From Rhizobium herbae (GTDB lineage Bacteria > Pseudomonadota > Alphaproteobacteria > Rhizobiales > Rhizobiaceae), in NCBI RefSeq assembly GCF_017873135.1, contig NZ_JAGGJV010000001.1, positions 744,001-808,000 of the forward strand: 64,000 bases of DNA, in the 5' to 3' direction. The notes under the pieces are model-generated. The model did no database searches, had not been told where the DNA came from, and saw nothing but the letters and a program-made list of their open reading frames with translations. Position numbers and translations under genes: made by a program. Positions 8,660-17,733 of the stretch are shown in pieces (position 1 is the first letter of the stretch; each line of letters opens with the position of its first letter).

Positions 8660-8986
8660 ATGCAGAATAAACTCGGCGCTCGCATCAAAGCGCTGCGCAC
8701 GGACAAAAAGTTGACTCTTGACCAGCTTGCCGAATTGTCAGGATCATCAAAGAGTTACATCTGGGAGCTGGAAAACAAAAATCCGCCTCGCCCCTCCGCT
8801 GAAAAGCTCGCCGATATCGCAAAAGCGTTGGGAGTCACCGCCGACTATTTGATCGGAAGCGATGAGCAGAATCGCACGCAGGCCGAGGACATCGCCTTCT
8901 TCCGACAGTACAGCGGATTGCCGGATGACACTCGGAAGGTTCTGAGAGACATGGCAGAATCCTTGGCCAAGTTGGGAAAAAAATGA
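8660..8986 (+). CDS. capH: XRE-family HTH repressor, CapH-like
   Basis: A 108-residue protein starting at 8660 after AAGGAGATC. The cro/C1-type HTH occupies residues 4-60 ('LGARIKALRTDKKLTLDQLAELSGSSKSYIWELE', 'LADIAKALGVTADYLIG'), followed by a short helical tail that may dimerise or be the cleavage region. It is translated just ahead of an ImmA/IrrE metallopeptidase, with an ATGA overlap. This pair matches the CapH-CapP controllers known for some CBASS loci, where the protease destroys the repressor on DNA damage. The symbol is by analogy. A paired operator lies in its own promoter and in the CBASS promoter. Confidence 0.85.
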   Translation: MQNKLGARIKALRTDKKLTLDQLAELSGSSKSYIWELENKNPPRPSAEKLADIAKALGVTADYLIGSDEQNRTQAEDIAFFRQYSGLPDDTRKVLRDMAESLAKLGKK

Positions 8987-9888
8987 CCGCTCGTATGGGG
9001 CCGAAGCCGCTTGTTGAATCTGGCCGCATCACCAAGATGTTGGACCTGGTATTGGGGGAGGATCGGTTCGACCGTCGCCCTGTCGATATTACAAGTTTGG
9101 CGATGGAATATTCCCGAAACATCAATCCGGTCAGTCCCATTCACGAGGTCACAGGGAAACATCTGCCGGGGTGCGTTGGAGCCCTGGTCTATAGCCAAAC
9201 CAAACCGAGGCAATGGGGTATTGCCTACGAGAAAAGCCAACCAGAAACCCGGAGAGCTTTTACTGTCGCCCACGAATTTGGGCATTACATCTTGCATCGC
9301 CGTCTCATCGAAGAAGATGACCGTTTCGATGGCGGCATTTTCTGTGATGAAAACAGCGTCAATCGCCGCGCGGGTGAAGGGATTGAAAAGGAAGCCGACC
9401 AGTTCGCTGCCGCCCTGCTCATGCCCCTTCATGACTTCCGGCGAAAAGTCACCCCTAAAGAGCGCCCGGATATTGAAAAACTGGGCAATATGGCAGCCCG
9501 CTACGGCGTCTCTCTGACCGCCGCTATTTTGCGTTGGCTCGAATACACCGATACGCGGGCGCTCCTTGTTGTATCAAATGAAGGCTTTGCTTATTGGGCG
9601 AAATCAAGTGACGCGGCACTTAAGTCCGGGCGATATTTTCGCACGAAGAATGAGGTTGTAGAACTTCCTGCTGCAGCGATTGCAGTCCGCAAGCAATTTG
9701 GCCAGGAGGCTATCACTGGCGTTCGGCAGCCCAGCGGCATCTGGTTCGATGAACCTGTCGTAGAGATGTGCATGAGATCAGACCGCTTCGATCAGGAACT
9801 GACCCTACTTCATTTCGAAAACGCGGGTCCTAAACATCAAGGAGAGGAAGAGGTCGAAGACACCTATGATCGCTTCCAGCCAAATTGA
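8983..9888 (+). CDS. capP: ImmA/IrrE-family zinc metallopeptidase, CapP-like
   Basis: A 301-residue protein. The zinc-binding HExxH is 'VAHEFGHYILH', with the downstream glutamate ligand in 'EKEADQFAAALLMP'. The C-terminal half (from about residue 195) is beta-rich and may be the ligand-sensing GAF-like region typical of IrrE/CapP proteins, where single-stranded DNA is the proposed trigger. It is co-translated with the XRE repressor upstream. The expected role is cleaving that repressor and so derepressing the divergent CBASS operon. Family is certain; the trigger is inference. Confidence 0.88.
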   Translation: MTARMGPKPLVESGRITKMLDLVLGEDRFDRRPVDITSLAMEYSRNINPVSPIHEVTGKHLPGCVGALVYSQTKPRQWGIAYEKSQPETRRAFTVAHEFGHYILHRRLIEEDDRFDGGIFCDENSVNRRAGEGIEKEADQFAAALLMPLHDFRRKVTPKERPDIEKLGNMAARYGVSLTAAILRWLEYTDTRALLVVSNEGFAYWAKSSDAALKSGRYFRTKNEVVELPAAAIAVRKQFGQEAITGVRQPSGIWFDEPVVEMCMRSDRFDQELTLLHFENAGPKHQGEEEVEDTYDRFQPN

Positions 9889-9948
9889 TACCAGCCTGAC
9901 CATGCTGGAATTTCGGCGTTGTATCCTTGCCAATTGAAAGCTGTGTGG

Positions 9949-10833
9949 ATGGAAATGGCAGACGAAATACGGCTGACCCTACGAACGAACAGCCAAGCCT
10001 TTCTGGCGGAATCCGTCTCGAAGGCCGTGCTTGCCCATGGCGAGCCGCGTCAGTGGCAATTTGCGATCACAACCCTCGTGCAATCCCTGGAGTTGGCGCT
10101 CAAGGCGAAGCTCGAAGAAATCCATCCAATGTTTGTTTTTGAAAACATTGATGACCCCAAACATACGATCAACATTACAGGAGCAATCAAGCGACTGAGC
10201 AATCCGAAAATAGGAACCATCCATTTCAGCGAAACGGATAACAAACGGCTGCACGCGGCGATCAAGCTGCGGAACGAACTGACGCATGCTGAAAGCCGTC
10301 TAAATGTTCATCATGCTCAAAATTCGTTTTGCTTTGTGTTCTCCTTCGTAGCCGATTTTTTCCGCCACCACCTCTCCACCTCGGTAAACGAGTTCTTGCG
10401 TCCGGCTGACTTGGATCAAATCATTCAGTGGAATGCCGCCCGAAAAGAGTTACGCAAACGGGCACTGCATCGCATTGCGGAGAAAAATATTCCAGATCAG
10501 GATATTAGGGACTGCCCCGAGTGTTTTGAGACCACATTTGTTTTGTTCGATGCCGAATGTGCTTGCTACACCTGTATGCATCACCATGAGACGGTGGAAT
10601 GTCCCCGATGCGGCACCTACACCTATTTTCCCGAGGAAATGATTTCCCTGCACGACGACTTCGACACCGATCTTGACGAGGGCCGATATGTCGTTCTTAA
10701 CCGGTTCGGTATGGATTACGACGAGGTCTGCCCCGAATGCATCGGGGACGCGCGGAACGAAATTTCCACGGCGCGGTACGATGACTATGTCGAATACATG
10801 CAGCAGGAGGCTTATTATTCGCCTCACCGATGA
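9949..10833 (+). CDS. HEPN-like protein with C-terminal zinc-ribbon cysteines
   Basis: About 294 residues. The N-terminal half is helical and contains 'KLRNELTHAE', a canonical RNxxxH HEPN ribonuclease motif. The C-terminal part has repeated zinc-ligand pairs ('DCPECFE', 'CACYTC', 'VECPRCG', 'EVCPECIG') and an acidic stretch 'DDFDTDLDEG'. It follows the CapH/CapP pair by 60 bp in the same direction. The start is taken at 9949; an in-frame ATG at 9955 and an earlier codon at 9919 are possible. I do not know a named family with this exact architecture. RNase toxin or RNA sensor function is inference. Confidence 0.65.
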   Translation: MEMADEIRLTLRTNSQAFLAESVSKAVLAHGEPRQWQFAITTLVQSLELALKAKLEEIHPMFVFENIDDPKHTINITGAIKRLSNPKIGTIHFSETDNKRLHAAIKLRNELTHAESRLNVHHAQNSFCFVFSFVADFFRHHLSTSVNEFLRPADLDQIIQWNAARKELRKRALHRIAEKNIPDQDIRDCPECFETTFVLFDAECACYTCMHHHETVECPRCGTYTYFPEEMISLHDDFDTDLDEGRYVVLNRFGMDYDEVCPECIGDARNEISTARYDDYVEYMQQEAYYSPHR

Positions 10834-10900
10834 GACGTCGAGGACTTGATCAAGTCGAGGCCTGCTATGTTGATTGCCCGGGCGTATTCATTTCAGCATG

Positions 10901-10926
10901 AAAAACCCGGCTGGTTAGGCCGGGTT
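10901..10926 (-). terminator. Rho-independent terminator of the small minus-strand gene
   Basis: AACCCGGC and GCCGGGTT form an 8-bp stem with a 7-base loop (10904-10926). On the minus strand the stem is followed by a run of T. Confidence 0.75.
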
Positions 10927-10953
10927 CTCGACTTTCAGCGGATGTTGAGCCCG

Positions 10954-11151
10954 CTAGTGCGTGGTGCTGTTTATAAGTGCGTCAATGAGGGCGATCTGCG
11001 AACGACAGCCTCGCTGATACTCGTTGATCAATATCTTTGCTTCTGCAGTCGCATCTTTGCGCAGAATGCGCTGCTGTGTGCACCAAGCGTCAAGAACCGA
11101 CTGGAGCATATTGAGGTCTTTTGGTGGTATTGCGATATCAGATTTCTGCAT
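10954..11151 (-). CDS. Small conserved-looking protein (65 aa), unknown function
   Basis: The start at 11151 follows GGGAGGGAA at correct spacing; the ATG one codon earlier (11154) is an alternative. The helical sequence 'LQSVLDAWCTQQRI..DATAEAKILINEYQRGCR' resembles the protein at 62482 ('VFDQFCEIHQT..SDADMQICAAAIIRLYQSGQR'). They share the D-x-[WF]-C, DA and YQ-x-G-x-R positions, so both belong to one small family. It has its own terminator. No function is known to me. Confidence 0.6.
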   Translation of the reverse strand: MQKSDIAIPPKDLNMLQSVLDAWCTQQRILRKDATAEAKILINEYQRGCRSQIALIDALINSTTH

Positions 11152-11487
11152 CATTTCCCTCCCAAGGATTGACATCTTTTTTGTTGAGAAGCCGCCTCCT
11201 CGCGACCTCCAGCACATTCGACCTTAGTCTAATGTACTAGGTGCACAAGATGAAAATGTGACATTCTGGTTGAGGTACGTAACCGATTTTCTACCGGCCG
11301 TGATCGCCTCTCATGGGCCCGTTCTGGGATCAAGGCGAGATAGTTCCCGAAAACGTAGATGGGCCTTGAGGGGCGCGACGGCGACAATGCACGTGATGCT
11401 CGGCAAGACGGAACATTGGTTCCTCCAATGAGTTGTTGGCCCATACTTGCCCCGGCTGTCGGAGCGCAATGTTCAGGAGACAAAGCC
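11152..11487. other. Intergenic region without a convincing gene
   Basis: 336 bp between a leftward small gene and the rightward DUF892 gene. Reading frames here have poor coding character and overlap on both strands. It should hold the two divergent promoters, but no consensus element stood out. Confidence 0.4.
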
Positions 11488-11976
11488 ATGGCCAAATTAC
11501 TCGAAGACCTGTTCCTCGACACGCTCAAGGACGTCTATTTCGCCGAACAGAAGATCGTCGACACATTGCCCGAGATGGAGCAGGCGGCGACGAATACTCA
11601 GTTGAAGTCGGCATTTCGCAAGCACCTGGATGAAACCAAAATCCACGTGACGCGTCTCGAAGCCGTCTTCAATGTGATCGGCGAGGAGCCGGAGGCCAAG
11701 ACGTGCGACGCTATCCTTGGGATCACCGATGAGGGTGCCGAAATTATGGAAGAATACGAAGGCTCCCCTGCCCTTGATGCTGGTCTCCTGGCTGCTGCTC
11801 AGGCAGTCGAACATTACGAAATGTCACGCTACGGCACGCTACGCACGTGGGCGCTGGAACTAGGCTATGAAGAAGCCGCTGAGATTCTCCAGTCTACGCT
11901 CGATGAAGAACAAGCCACCGATCTGGCACTCACCGCGATTGCCACGTCCGTCGTGAACCAAAAAGCCGAAGGCTGA
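11488..11976 (+). CDS. DUF892/YciE-like ferritin-fold protein
   Basis: A 162-residue four-helix protein that starts 'MAKLLEDLFLDTLKDVYFAEQKIVDTLPEMEQAA', the classic YciE/YciF (DUF892) opening, and continues 'AVEHYEMSRYGTLRTWALELG', which supplies the conserved E-x2-H-style residues of the di-iron-like helix bundle. A good ribosome site (CAGGAGACA) fixes the start at 11488. Stress-associated; a role in metal or oxidative stress fits the island but is not shown. Confidence 0.85.
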   Translation: MAKLLEDLFLDTLKDVYFAEQKIVDTLPEMEQAATNTQLKSAFRKHLDETKIHVTRLEAVFNVIGEEPEAKTCDAILGITDEGAEIMEEYEGSPALDAGLLAAAQAVEHYEMSRYGTLRTWALELGYEEAAEILQSTLDEEQATDLALTAIATSVVNQKAEG

Positions 11977-11981
11977 TCAAA

Positions 11982-12012
11982 GACGGGGGGCTGACCGATG
12001 TCAGTCCCCGTC
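11982..12012 (+). terminator. Hairpin after the DUF892 gene
   Basis: GACGGGG...CTGAC and GTCAG...CCCCGTC fold into a long imperfect stem just after the stop codon. No T-run follows, so terminator status is uncertain. Confidence 0.5.
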
Positions 12013-12030
12013 CGTTGACAGATCATTGTC

Positions 12031-12294
12031 ATGAGCAAACGTTTTACCTATCTGCTCACAAGACTACGCGGAACCGAGCTGCTGGTAGGTTCTGAGGAGC
12101 AGACAATTGATGAGATCAAGTCTCTGCTTGTTGAAAACGGCGTGCCAATCGAGAGCGGCCTGGCCGAGCTTCACCAGGTCGGGAAACTGAAAATCGGCAA
12201 ACAAACCACCGAGGGACTGATCGAAACCATTCTCTTGGCCAAACCACCTCAAGAGGCGGAAAACTCGGCGTCGGCCGATCCCACCGAGCCCTGA
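12031..12294 (+). CDS. Small hypothetical cytosolic protein
   Basis: 87 residues beginning 'MSKRFTYLLTRLRG'. It is soluble and compositionally normal, with no membrane segment or metal motif, and the C-terminus is acidic and disordered-looking. It follows the DUF892 gene by 54 bp in the same direction with a hairpin between. No recognised family. Between it and the next gene (12295-12526) a 21-codon reading frame starts at 12377, but it is too short to support. Confidence 0.5.
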   Translation: MSKRFTYLLTRLRGTELLVGSEEQTIDEIKSLLVENGVPIESGLAELHQVGKLKIGKQTTEGLIETILLAKPPQEAENSASADPTEP

Positions 12295-12526
12295 GATATT
12301 GAAAGTTGCCGATACTGGTCTTGTATTCGCCCAGGGTAGCTGGCAATCCGCCCCAGAACAAACAGGAAACAAAACTATGAGCGCTCGTAAGGGTGAACTG
12401 ACTAAGGCGGTCATGCATCTGGCGCGAGGCAAAACTTCCTGATGACAGCTGCAAATGCCGCGCTTCCACCCTAATGACGACTTACAAATAGCGCAGAGTC
12501 GAACGTCGAAACCGACGAGGTGGTCG

Positions 12527-13012
12527 ATGACGGAACGGCTTTCTAGGATAAAGGCTACCTGCATTCTGACTGCGGCCACGTCGTGGTTTTACGCCCCCGC
12601 CTCCGCCGATTGCTGGTCGGCGCTCGACAGTCCAGAGTGGCCCCGTATCGCCCAATCTGTGGCGGCAATTCAGTTGTGCGAGCAAATACCTGTCGGCCCC
12701 TATGGGACTGCCAGTATTCAGGTCGAGTCATTCGACTTTTGCTCCGTTTCAAACAGCGTTGCCACCGTCTCAGCGAGAGCACAGCTTACTTGCGAGTCCG
12801 GTTCAGATGCCCTGATCCGGATGCCGCCGCTTGACGGTGAAATCGTAGCCATCGTGGCGCTTGATACTGCTGCATGCAGCATAGGAGACACCTCTCTCCA
12901 AATCAGCGGGGAAATCGGCGCACTCCTGTCTGGGCTGGAAGAGACTCAGCAAATCGCCCGCGACTGGGCACAATCGCAGTTAGCGCTCCTCTGCAGCTTG
13001 CACCGACCATGA
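12527..13012 (+). CDS. Secreted hypothetical protein with cysteines
   Basis: The start at 12527 gives 161 residues, with a signal peptide up to 'FYAPASADC' (about residue 27). The mature protein has regularly spaced cysteines ('SADCWSAL', 'IQLCEQI', 'DFCSVSN', 'LTCESG', 'AACSIG', 'ALLCSL'), which suggests periplasmic disulfides. A longer frame back to 12455 would bury the signal sequence and is less likely. No family recognised. It converges with the cyclase-YHS gene. Confidence 0.55.
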   Translation: MTERLSRIKATCILTAATSWFYAPASADCWSALDSPEWPRIAQSVAAIQLCEQIPVGPYGTASIQVESFDFCSVSNSVATVSARAQLTCESGSDALIRMPPLDGEIVAIVALDTAACSIGDTSLQISGEIGALLSGLEETQQIARDWAQSQLALLCSLHRP

Positions 13013-13161
13013 CGCCGCCATAAGCGCCGCCCCGTCGTGACCGGCCGTTGGACGGGATGACGATCAAGAGTACCGACAGTCAATTCATTTTGGATCATCT
13101 TCTGGGTTCCTCGGCTACCCGTGCCAATTCCATGAGGTCGTCCCATGACCGCCTTGTCGCG

Positions 13162-13836
13162 TCACCGGGGCACCTCATAGGTTTGCGGCGACCGCCGATA
13201 TGCTTCCTCACAACGCGGCGAACAAAACCACGGCCCCTCCGGGGCAGCCCGCTTATAGGATGAGTACGGCGCATGCATCTTACACACGGGATCGATCCAG
13301 GATGGGTCAGCCGACGGAGCAAGCTCGATCTCATAGAGAGGGACTTCACCGGCTACCGATCTAAGCGCCACCATCCCGAGGTCTCGCACTAGGATGCCTC
13401 TTGTGACAGCCGCCTCGGCAACGGGTTGAGTGGCAAGTAATTGACCAGGCGATGCGAGCGCGGCGATTCGTGCTGCAATGTTGACAGTCGATCCAAAGAG
13501 ATCACCAGCTCTACGGATGACCGGCCCATGATTCAGCCCCGTTCGAGTGAGCGGTAGCCGCGATTCTTTACGGCATGCCTGCAACAGCGTTCCGAGCACC
13601 TGGATCGCTGTATCGGGCTCAGGAAAAGAGAGCATTGCCTCATCGCCGATCCATTTGATCGGGGGCTCATAGCCGCTGAGGGCATCGCGGACCATGCTCT
13701 CGAATACTTCAAGCACGTCAAGCGCAGCCGCGTCACCATAAACGTCCGCAATAGCGCTGAATCCCGCGATATCTATGAATGCGACTGTGGCCGGTGCTTT
13801 GGCCGAATTGTCTTGCTGCCTCACATCGCTCTCCAC
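13162..13836 (-). CDS. Class III adenylate/guanylate cyclase domain fused to a YHS-like metal-binding domain
   Basis: 224 residues, cytosolic. The cyclase homology domain spans about 15-165: 'VAFIDIAGFSAIADVYGD' (first metal aspartate), 'IKWIGDEAMLSF' (second), and 'DLFGSTVNIAARIAAL' (the D-x-VN-x-A-x-R signature region). The C-terminal 45 residues read 'DPVCKMHAPYSSYKRAAPEG' then 'FCSPRCEEAYRRSP', which is a YHS-type TRASH fold with three cysteines. YHS/TRASH domains bind metals, so the enzyme may be metal-gated; this is inference. It is divergent from the copper ATPase at 13988, separated by a CueR-type promoter. Nucleotide specificity cannot be read with certainty. Confidence 0.82.
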   Translation of the reverse strand: MESDVRQQDNSAKAPATVAFIDIAGFSAIADVYGDAAALDVLEVFESMVRDALSGYEPPIKWIGDEAMLSFPEPDTAIQVLGTLLQACRKESRLPLTRTGLNHGPVIRRAGDLFGSTVNIAARIAALASPGQLLATQPVAEAAVTRGILVRDLGMVALRSVAGEVPLYEIELAPSADPSWIDPVCKMHAPYSSYKRAAPEGPWFCSPRCEEAYRRSPQTYEVPR

Positions 13837-13925
13837 GGTTCGAAGATTTGATCCCTAGCAACACTGCATTCTCGCCCGCATTCGCTTCCTACGCAACTTT
13901 CACCCGCTCCCTTCCAAAACACCGC

Positions 13926-13956
13926 TTGACCTTACCATATTGGGAAGGTTTATCTA
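13926..13956 (+). promoter_or_regulatory. CueR-type promoter of the copA-cueR operon
   Basis: -35 TTGACC (13926-13931), a 19-bp spacer with the dyad ACCTTACCATATTGGGAAGGT, broken over the spacer, and -10 TATCTA (13951-13956). This is the closest match in the window to a classic CueR box. The copA ATG is 31 bp downstream. Confidence 0.85.
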
Positions 13957-13987
13957 TCTATGCAGTTAATGAAAAGGACACCATCCG

Positions 13988-16471
13988 ATGACTGCAATAT
14001 CGAAGATCACACCAGCGTCTCCAGTGCCCGTCGCGACCGATTTTGGCATCGAGGGAATGACATGCGCTTCCTGCGTCGTGCGCGTGGAAAAAGCCATTGC
14101 CGCCGTCCCTGGCGTGGCTTCAGCCAATGTTAACTTGGCTACCGAACGTGCAACCGTTCATTTCACGGGAACGCCGGACGCCAACGGGGTACTCCGCGCA
14201 ATCGAAAAGGCCGGATACGAGCCCAAGATTGTCACCCACGAACTCAGCATTGAAGGCATGACCTGTGCCTCGTGCGTTTCTCGTGTTGAAAAAGCGCTGA
14301 AGGCTGTGCCCGGTGTCACCGATGCGGTTGTGAATCTTGCTACAGAAAAGGCGACCGTTCGCCTGATCTCCGGAGCAACTACCGTCACCGCGCTTGAGGC
14401 AGCCGTCCGGGGTGCCGGTTATGACGTTCGCAAGGTGGTCGCCGCTGACGTCAGCGATGAAGGTGCGGATCATCGTACCGTCGAGATACGAACGCTCAAG
14501 AACCTGCTGTTTTTCTCGGCGTTGCTGACACTTCCGCTCTTCCTGTTGGAGATGGGCTCCCACTTCATTCCCGGCGTCCACGAACTGATCATGGACACCA
14601 TCGGGATGCGCAACAATCTGTATCTCCAGTTCGTGCTGGCGACCGTGGTTCTGTTTGGTCCGGGCCTGAGGTTCTTCCAGAAGGGCGTGCCAAACCTGTT
14701 ACGCTGGACGCCTGATATGAATTCGCTTGTCGTCCTTGGTACTTCTGCGGCCTGGGGTTATTCGGTCGTTGCAACTTTCTTGCCCGGCTTGCTGCCTCCA
14801 GGGACCGCGAATGTCTATTACGAGGCTGCGGCCGTTATCGTCACGCTGATCTTGCTCGGCCGTTACCTGGAAGCCCGCGCCAAGGGCCGGACCAGCCAGG
14901 CGATCAAGCGGCTTGTCGGCCTGCAGCCTAAGACGGCCTTCGTCTCGCATGGCGGCGAATTCGTCGAAATTCAGATCAGCGACGTTGTCGTCGGCGACGT
15001 CATCCGGATCAGACCGGGTGAAAAAATCCCGGTCGACGGCACTGTAGTGGACGGCAGTTCGTACGTCGACGAATCGATGATCACCGGAGAGCCTGTACCC
15101 GTTCAGAAGTGTTCGGATAGCGAGGTTGTCGGCGGCACCATAAACAAGACTGGATCATTTACCTTCAAGGCGACGAAGGTCGGCAGCGACACGCTGCTTG
15201 CCCAGATCATCAAGATGGTCGAGGCGGCGCAGGGTTCGAAACTGCCGATCCAGGCCCTCGTCGACAAGGTGACCGGCTGGTTCGTCCCGGCGGTGATCCT
15301 CGCGGCTGTCCTCACCTTTGCCGCCTGGTACGTCTTTGGCCCTTCTCCTTCGCTGACATTCGCGCTGGTGAACGCAGTCGCGGTTCTCATCATTGCGTGC
15401 CCCTGTGCGATGGGTCTGGCAACGCCGACCTCGATCATGGTCGGCACTGGTCGTGCGGCCGAACTCGGCATCCTGTTCCGCAAGGGTGAGGCTTTGCAAA
15501 GCCTGCGTGAGGCCACTGTCGTCGCGCTTGACAAGACCGGAACGCTGACCAAGGGACGCCCGGAACTGACGGACATGATCGTCGCCGACGGTTTCGACGC
15601 CGACCTGGTACTGGCTCAGATTGCAAGCGTGGAGTCCTTGTCCGAGCATCCGATTGCCGAAGCTATCGTATCGGCCGCGAAGGCGAAGGGCGTTGGTTTG
15701 GCCACAGTGACGAAATTCGAGGCGACACCTGGATTTGGTGTGAGCGGCACAGTGGGCGGATCGGACATCCTTGTTGGTGCCGACCGCGCCCTGCAGCTCC
15801 ACAAGATCGATGTTTCGACGTTCGCCCGCGAAGCTGAACGGCTCGGCGACAGCGGCAAGTCTCCCCTTTACGCGGCAATCGATGGACGTCTTGCAGCGAT
15901 CATCGCGGTCTCCGATCCAATTAAGGAAACCACTCCGCAGGCGATCAAGGCCCTACACAATCTCGGCCTCAAGGTGGCGATGATCACCGGAGACAACCGC
16001 CATACTGCTGAGGCCATAGCCAGGCAGCTTGGTATCGACGAAATCATCGCCGAGGTTTTGCCGGAGGGAAAGGTCGAGGCGGTCAAGAGACTTCGACACG
16101 ACAACCGAAAGGTGGCCTTCATCGGTGACGGCATCAACGATGCCCCAGCCCTGACCGAAGCCGATGTCGGCCTGGCGGTAGGGACAGGAACCGATATCGC
16201 GATTGAAAGTGCCGATGTCGTGCTCATGTCCGGAGACCTGAACGGTGTGCCGAAGGCCATCGCCCTCAGCAAGGCCACGATCCTGAACATCAAGCAGAAC
16301 TTGTTTTGGGCGTTCGCCTACAACGTCCTGCTGATTCCGGTCGCAGCGGGCGTATTGTACCCCGTGAACGGCACCCTTATGTCGCCGATATTCGCGGCGG
16401 CTGCGATGGCAATGTCGAGTGTGTTTGTACTCGGCAACGCGCTCCGGCTTCGTCGGGCAAATCCGGCTTGA
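13988..16471 (+). CDS. copA: Cu(I)-exporting P1B-type ATPase with two HMA domains (CopA)
   Basis: An 827-residue inner-membrane pump driving Cu(I) from cytosol to periplasm. Two N-terminal heavy-metal domains each have GMTCASC (cysteines 26/29 and 93/96). Eight membrane helices follow, with the transport motif CPC at 471-473 in '[13 protein letters not shown]', the phosphorylated Asp515 in 'DKTGTLTKG', the 'SEHPIAEAI' nucleotide-binding HP motif and '[10 protein letters not shown]'. It is the first gene of an operon with cueR and two small membrane genes, driven by the CueR-type promoter 31 bp upstream. This is the standard copper-homeostasis arrangement. Confidence 0.97.
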   Translation: MTAISKITPASPVPVATDFGIEGMTCASCVVRVEKAIAAVPGVASANVNLATERATVHFTGTPDANGVLRAIEKAGYEPKIVTHELSIEGMTCASCVSRVEKALKAVPGVTDAVVNLATEKATVRLISGATTVTALEAAVRGAGYDVRKVVAADVSDEGADHRTVEIRTLKNLLFFSALLTLPLFLLEMGSHFIPGVHELIMDTIGMRNNLYLQFVLATVVLFGPGLRFFQKGVPNLLRWTPDMNSLVVLGTSAAWGYSVVATFLPGLLPPGTANVYYEAAAVIVTLILLGRYLEARAKGRTSQAIKRLVGLQPKTAFVSHGGEFVEIQISDVVVGDVIRIRPGEKIPVDGTVVDGSSYVDESMITGEPVPVQKCSDSEVVGGTINKTGSFTFKATKVGSDTLLAQIIKMVEAAQGSKLPIQALVDKVTGWFVPAVILAAVLTFAAWYVFGPSPSLTFALVNAVAVLIIACPCAMGLATPTSIMVGTGRAAELGILFRKGEALQSLREATVVALDKTGTLTKGRPELTDMIVADGFDADLVLAQIASVESLSEHPIAEAIVSAAKAKGVGLATVTKFEATPGFGVSGTVGGSDILVGADRALQLHKIDVSTFAREAERLGDSGKSPLYAAIDGRLAAIIAVSDPIKETTPQAIKALHNLGLKVAMITGDNRHTAEAIARQLGIDEIIAEVLPEGKVEAVKRLRHDNRKVAFIGDGINDAPALTEADVGLAVGTGTDIAIESADVVLMSGDLNGVPKAIALSKATILNIKQNLFWAFAYNVLLIPVAAGVLYPVNGTLMSPIFAAAAMAMSSVFVLGNALRLRRANPA

Positions 16472-16524
16472 AATCCAGGCGTCCGGTTCTGGCTGGACGC
16501 CTGTCCACTCATAAGAGGTTCAAA

Positions 16525-16968
16525 ATGAATATCGGGCAGGCCTCAAAAGCGACCGGCGTTTCGACAAAAATGATCCGCTACTATGAGCAGATCAAGCTGA
16601 TTAGCCCCGCGCATCGGACGGAGGCGAGCTATCGCACTTACAGCGACAACGACATTCATACATTGCGGTTTGTCCGAGGAGCCCGTGATCTCGGTTTTTC
16701 AGTGGAGCAGATGAAAACGCTTTTGACCTTATGGCGTGACCGGTCGAGAGCGAGTGCAGACGTCAAAGCGATTGCACTTGAGCATATCGCCGAACTGGAA
16801 CGTAAGGCGGCGGCGATACAAGCCATGACCAAAACCCTGAAGCACCTGGCGAACCATTGCCAAGGCAATGATCGACCGGATTGCCCGATCATCGAAGAGA
16901 TCGCGAACGCTTCCGAAAAAGAACCATCAGAACTCAACGCCCGGTTTGGGGTTAACGCTATGAAATGA
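16525..16968 (+). CDS. cueR: CueR copper-responsive MerR-family regulator
   Basis: 147 residues. Residues 1-70 form the MerR winged-helix domain ('MNIGQASKATGVSTKMIRYYEQIKLI'), then the long dimerisation helix. The metal loop 'HCQGNDRPDCPI' has two cysteines seven residues apart, the CueR Cu(I) site. The start at 16525 follows AAGAGG; the longer frame to 16306 overlaps copA and is rejected. It is co-transcribed with copA. Likely targets here are the promoters at 4036, 13926 and 26443. Confidence 0.95.
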   Translation: MNIGQASKATGVSTKMIRYYEQIKLISPAHRTEASYRTYSDNDIHTLRFVRGARDLGFSVEQMKTLLTLWRDRSRASADVKAIALEHIAELERKAAAIQAMTKTLKHLANHCQGNDRPDCPIIEEIANASEKEPSELNARFGVNAMK

Positions 16969-17023
16969 GGCTCCATCCCCAGCCACGATGTCCACTTTAC
17001 CAAAATGCCGAAGGACACTGACG

Positions 17024-17212
17024 ATGGTTGATCCGGCCCCCTACCCCGGCATGCCACGATGGGTGAAAATCTCTGGGATAATACTCGGCGTGATAATCTT
17101 GCTGGCCGCCATTTTGATGGTCACCGGTATTGGTGGCTCTCACGGTCCTGGCCGCCACCTGTCGCCTGCTGACACGGGAAGCCAGACAACGCCACAAGGT
17201 GATCGCCCATGA
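17024..17212 (+). CDS. Small single-pass membrane protein of the copA operon
   Basis: 62 residues, starting 'MVDPAPYPGMPRWVKISG', with one transmembrane helix (about residues 16-36) and a tail 'GGSHGPGRHLSP' whose histidines could bind metal. It overlaps the next gene in an ATGA. Small proteins of this kind sit beside copper ATPases in rhizobia, but I know of no assigned function. Confidence 0.65.
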   Translation: MVDPAPYPGMPRWVKISGIILGVIILLAAILMVTGIGGSHGPGRHLSPADTGSQTTPQGDRP

Positions 17213-17733
17213 ATATGAGACCCGGGCTCCGCAAGTTCGTCCTGATCGCGCACATCGTTTCCTCGGTCGGCTCGCTCGGCGCGGTCGCGGGCTTCCTCGC
17301 TCTCGCGGTGGCAGGGCTCACGAGTCAGGATGCTCAGGTGACGCGGAGCGCCTATATCGCAATGGAGGTGATTGCCCGTTTCGTCATTGTTCCTTTGGTT
17401 TTCGCCTCCTTGCTCATCGGCGTCGCTCAGTCTCTGGGCACGACATGGGGCTTGTTCCGACACTATTGGGTCCTGGCGAAACTCGTCCTAACACTCCTGA
17501 CCGTGATTGTTTTGCTGCTCCAGATGGAGGGAATAGCCCACGTCGCGGCGGTAGCGGTTGAGACGACATTGTCCAGTGCCGATCTCCTTGGTCTCAGGCG
17601 TTCGCTCGTTATCCATGCCGCTGGTGGCCTCGTCGTATTGCTCGTGACGACGACGCTGTCGGTCTACAAGCCGCGTGGAATGACCAGATACGGATGGCGC
17701 AAACTGCACAACCAGAAAGGTGACCCAGCATAG
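17209..17733 (+). CDS. Polytopic membrane protein of the copA operon
   Basis: 174 residues with four predicted transmembrane helices (around residues 10-35, 58-80, 88-110 and 135-158). No catalytic motif is visible. It resembles the DUF2269/CopD-like class of small helical membrane proteins, but the match is by eye. It is the fourth gene of the copA-cueR operon, starting in an ATGA with the preceding gene. Possible copper-associated membrane protein; function unknown. Confidence 0.7.
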   Translation: MNMRPGLRKFVLIAHIVSSVGSLGAVAGFLALAVAGLTSQDAQVTRSAYIAMEVIARFVIVPLVFASLLIGVAQSLGTTWGLFRHYWVLAKLVLTLLTVIVLLLQMEGIAHVAAVAVETTLSSADLLGLRRSLVIHAAGGLVVLLVTTTLSVYKPRGMTRYGWRKLHNQKGDPA

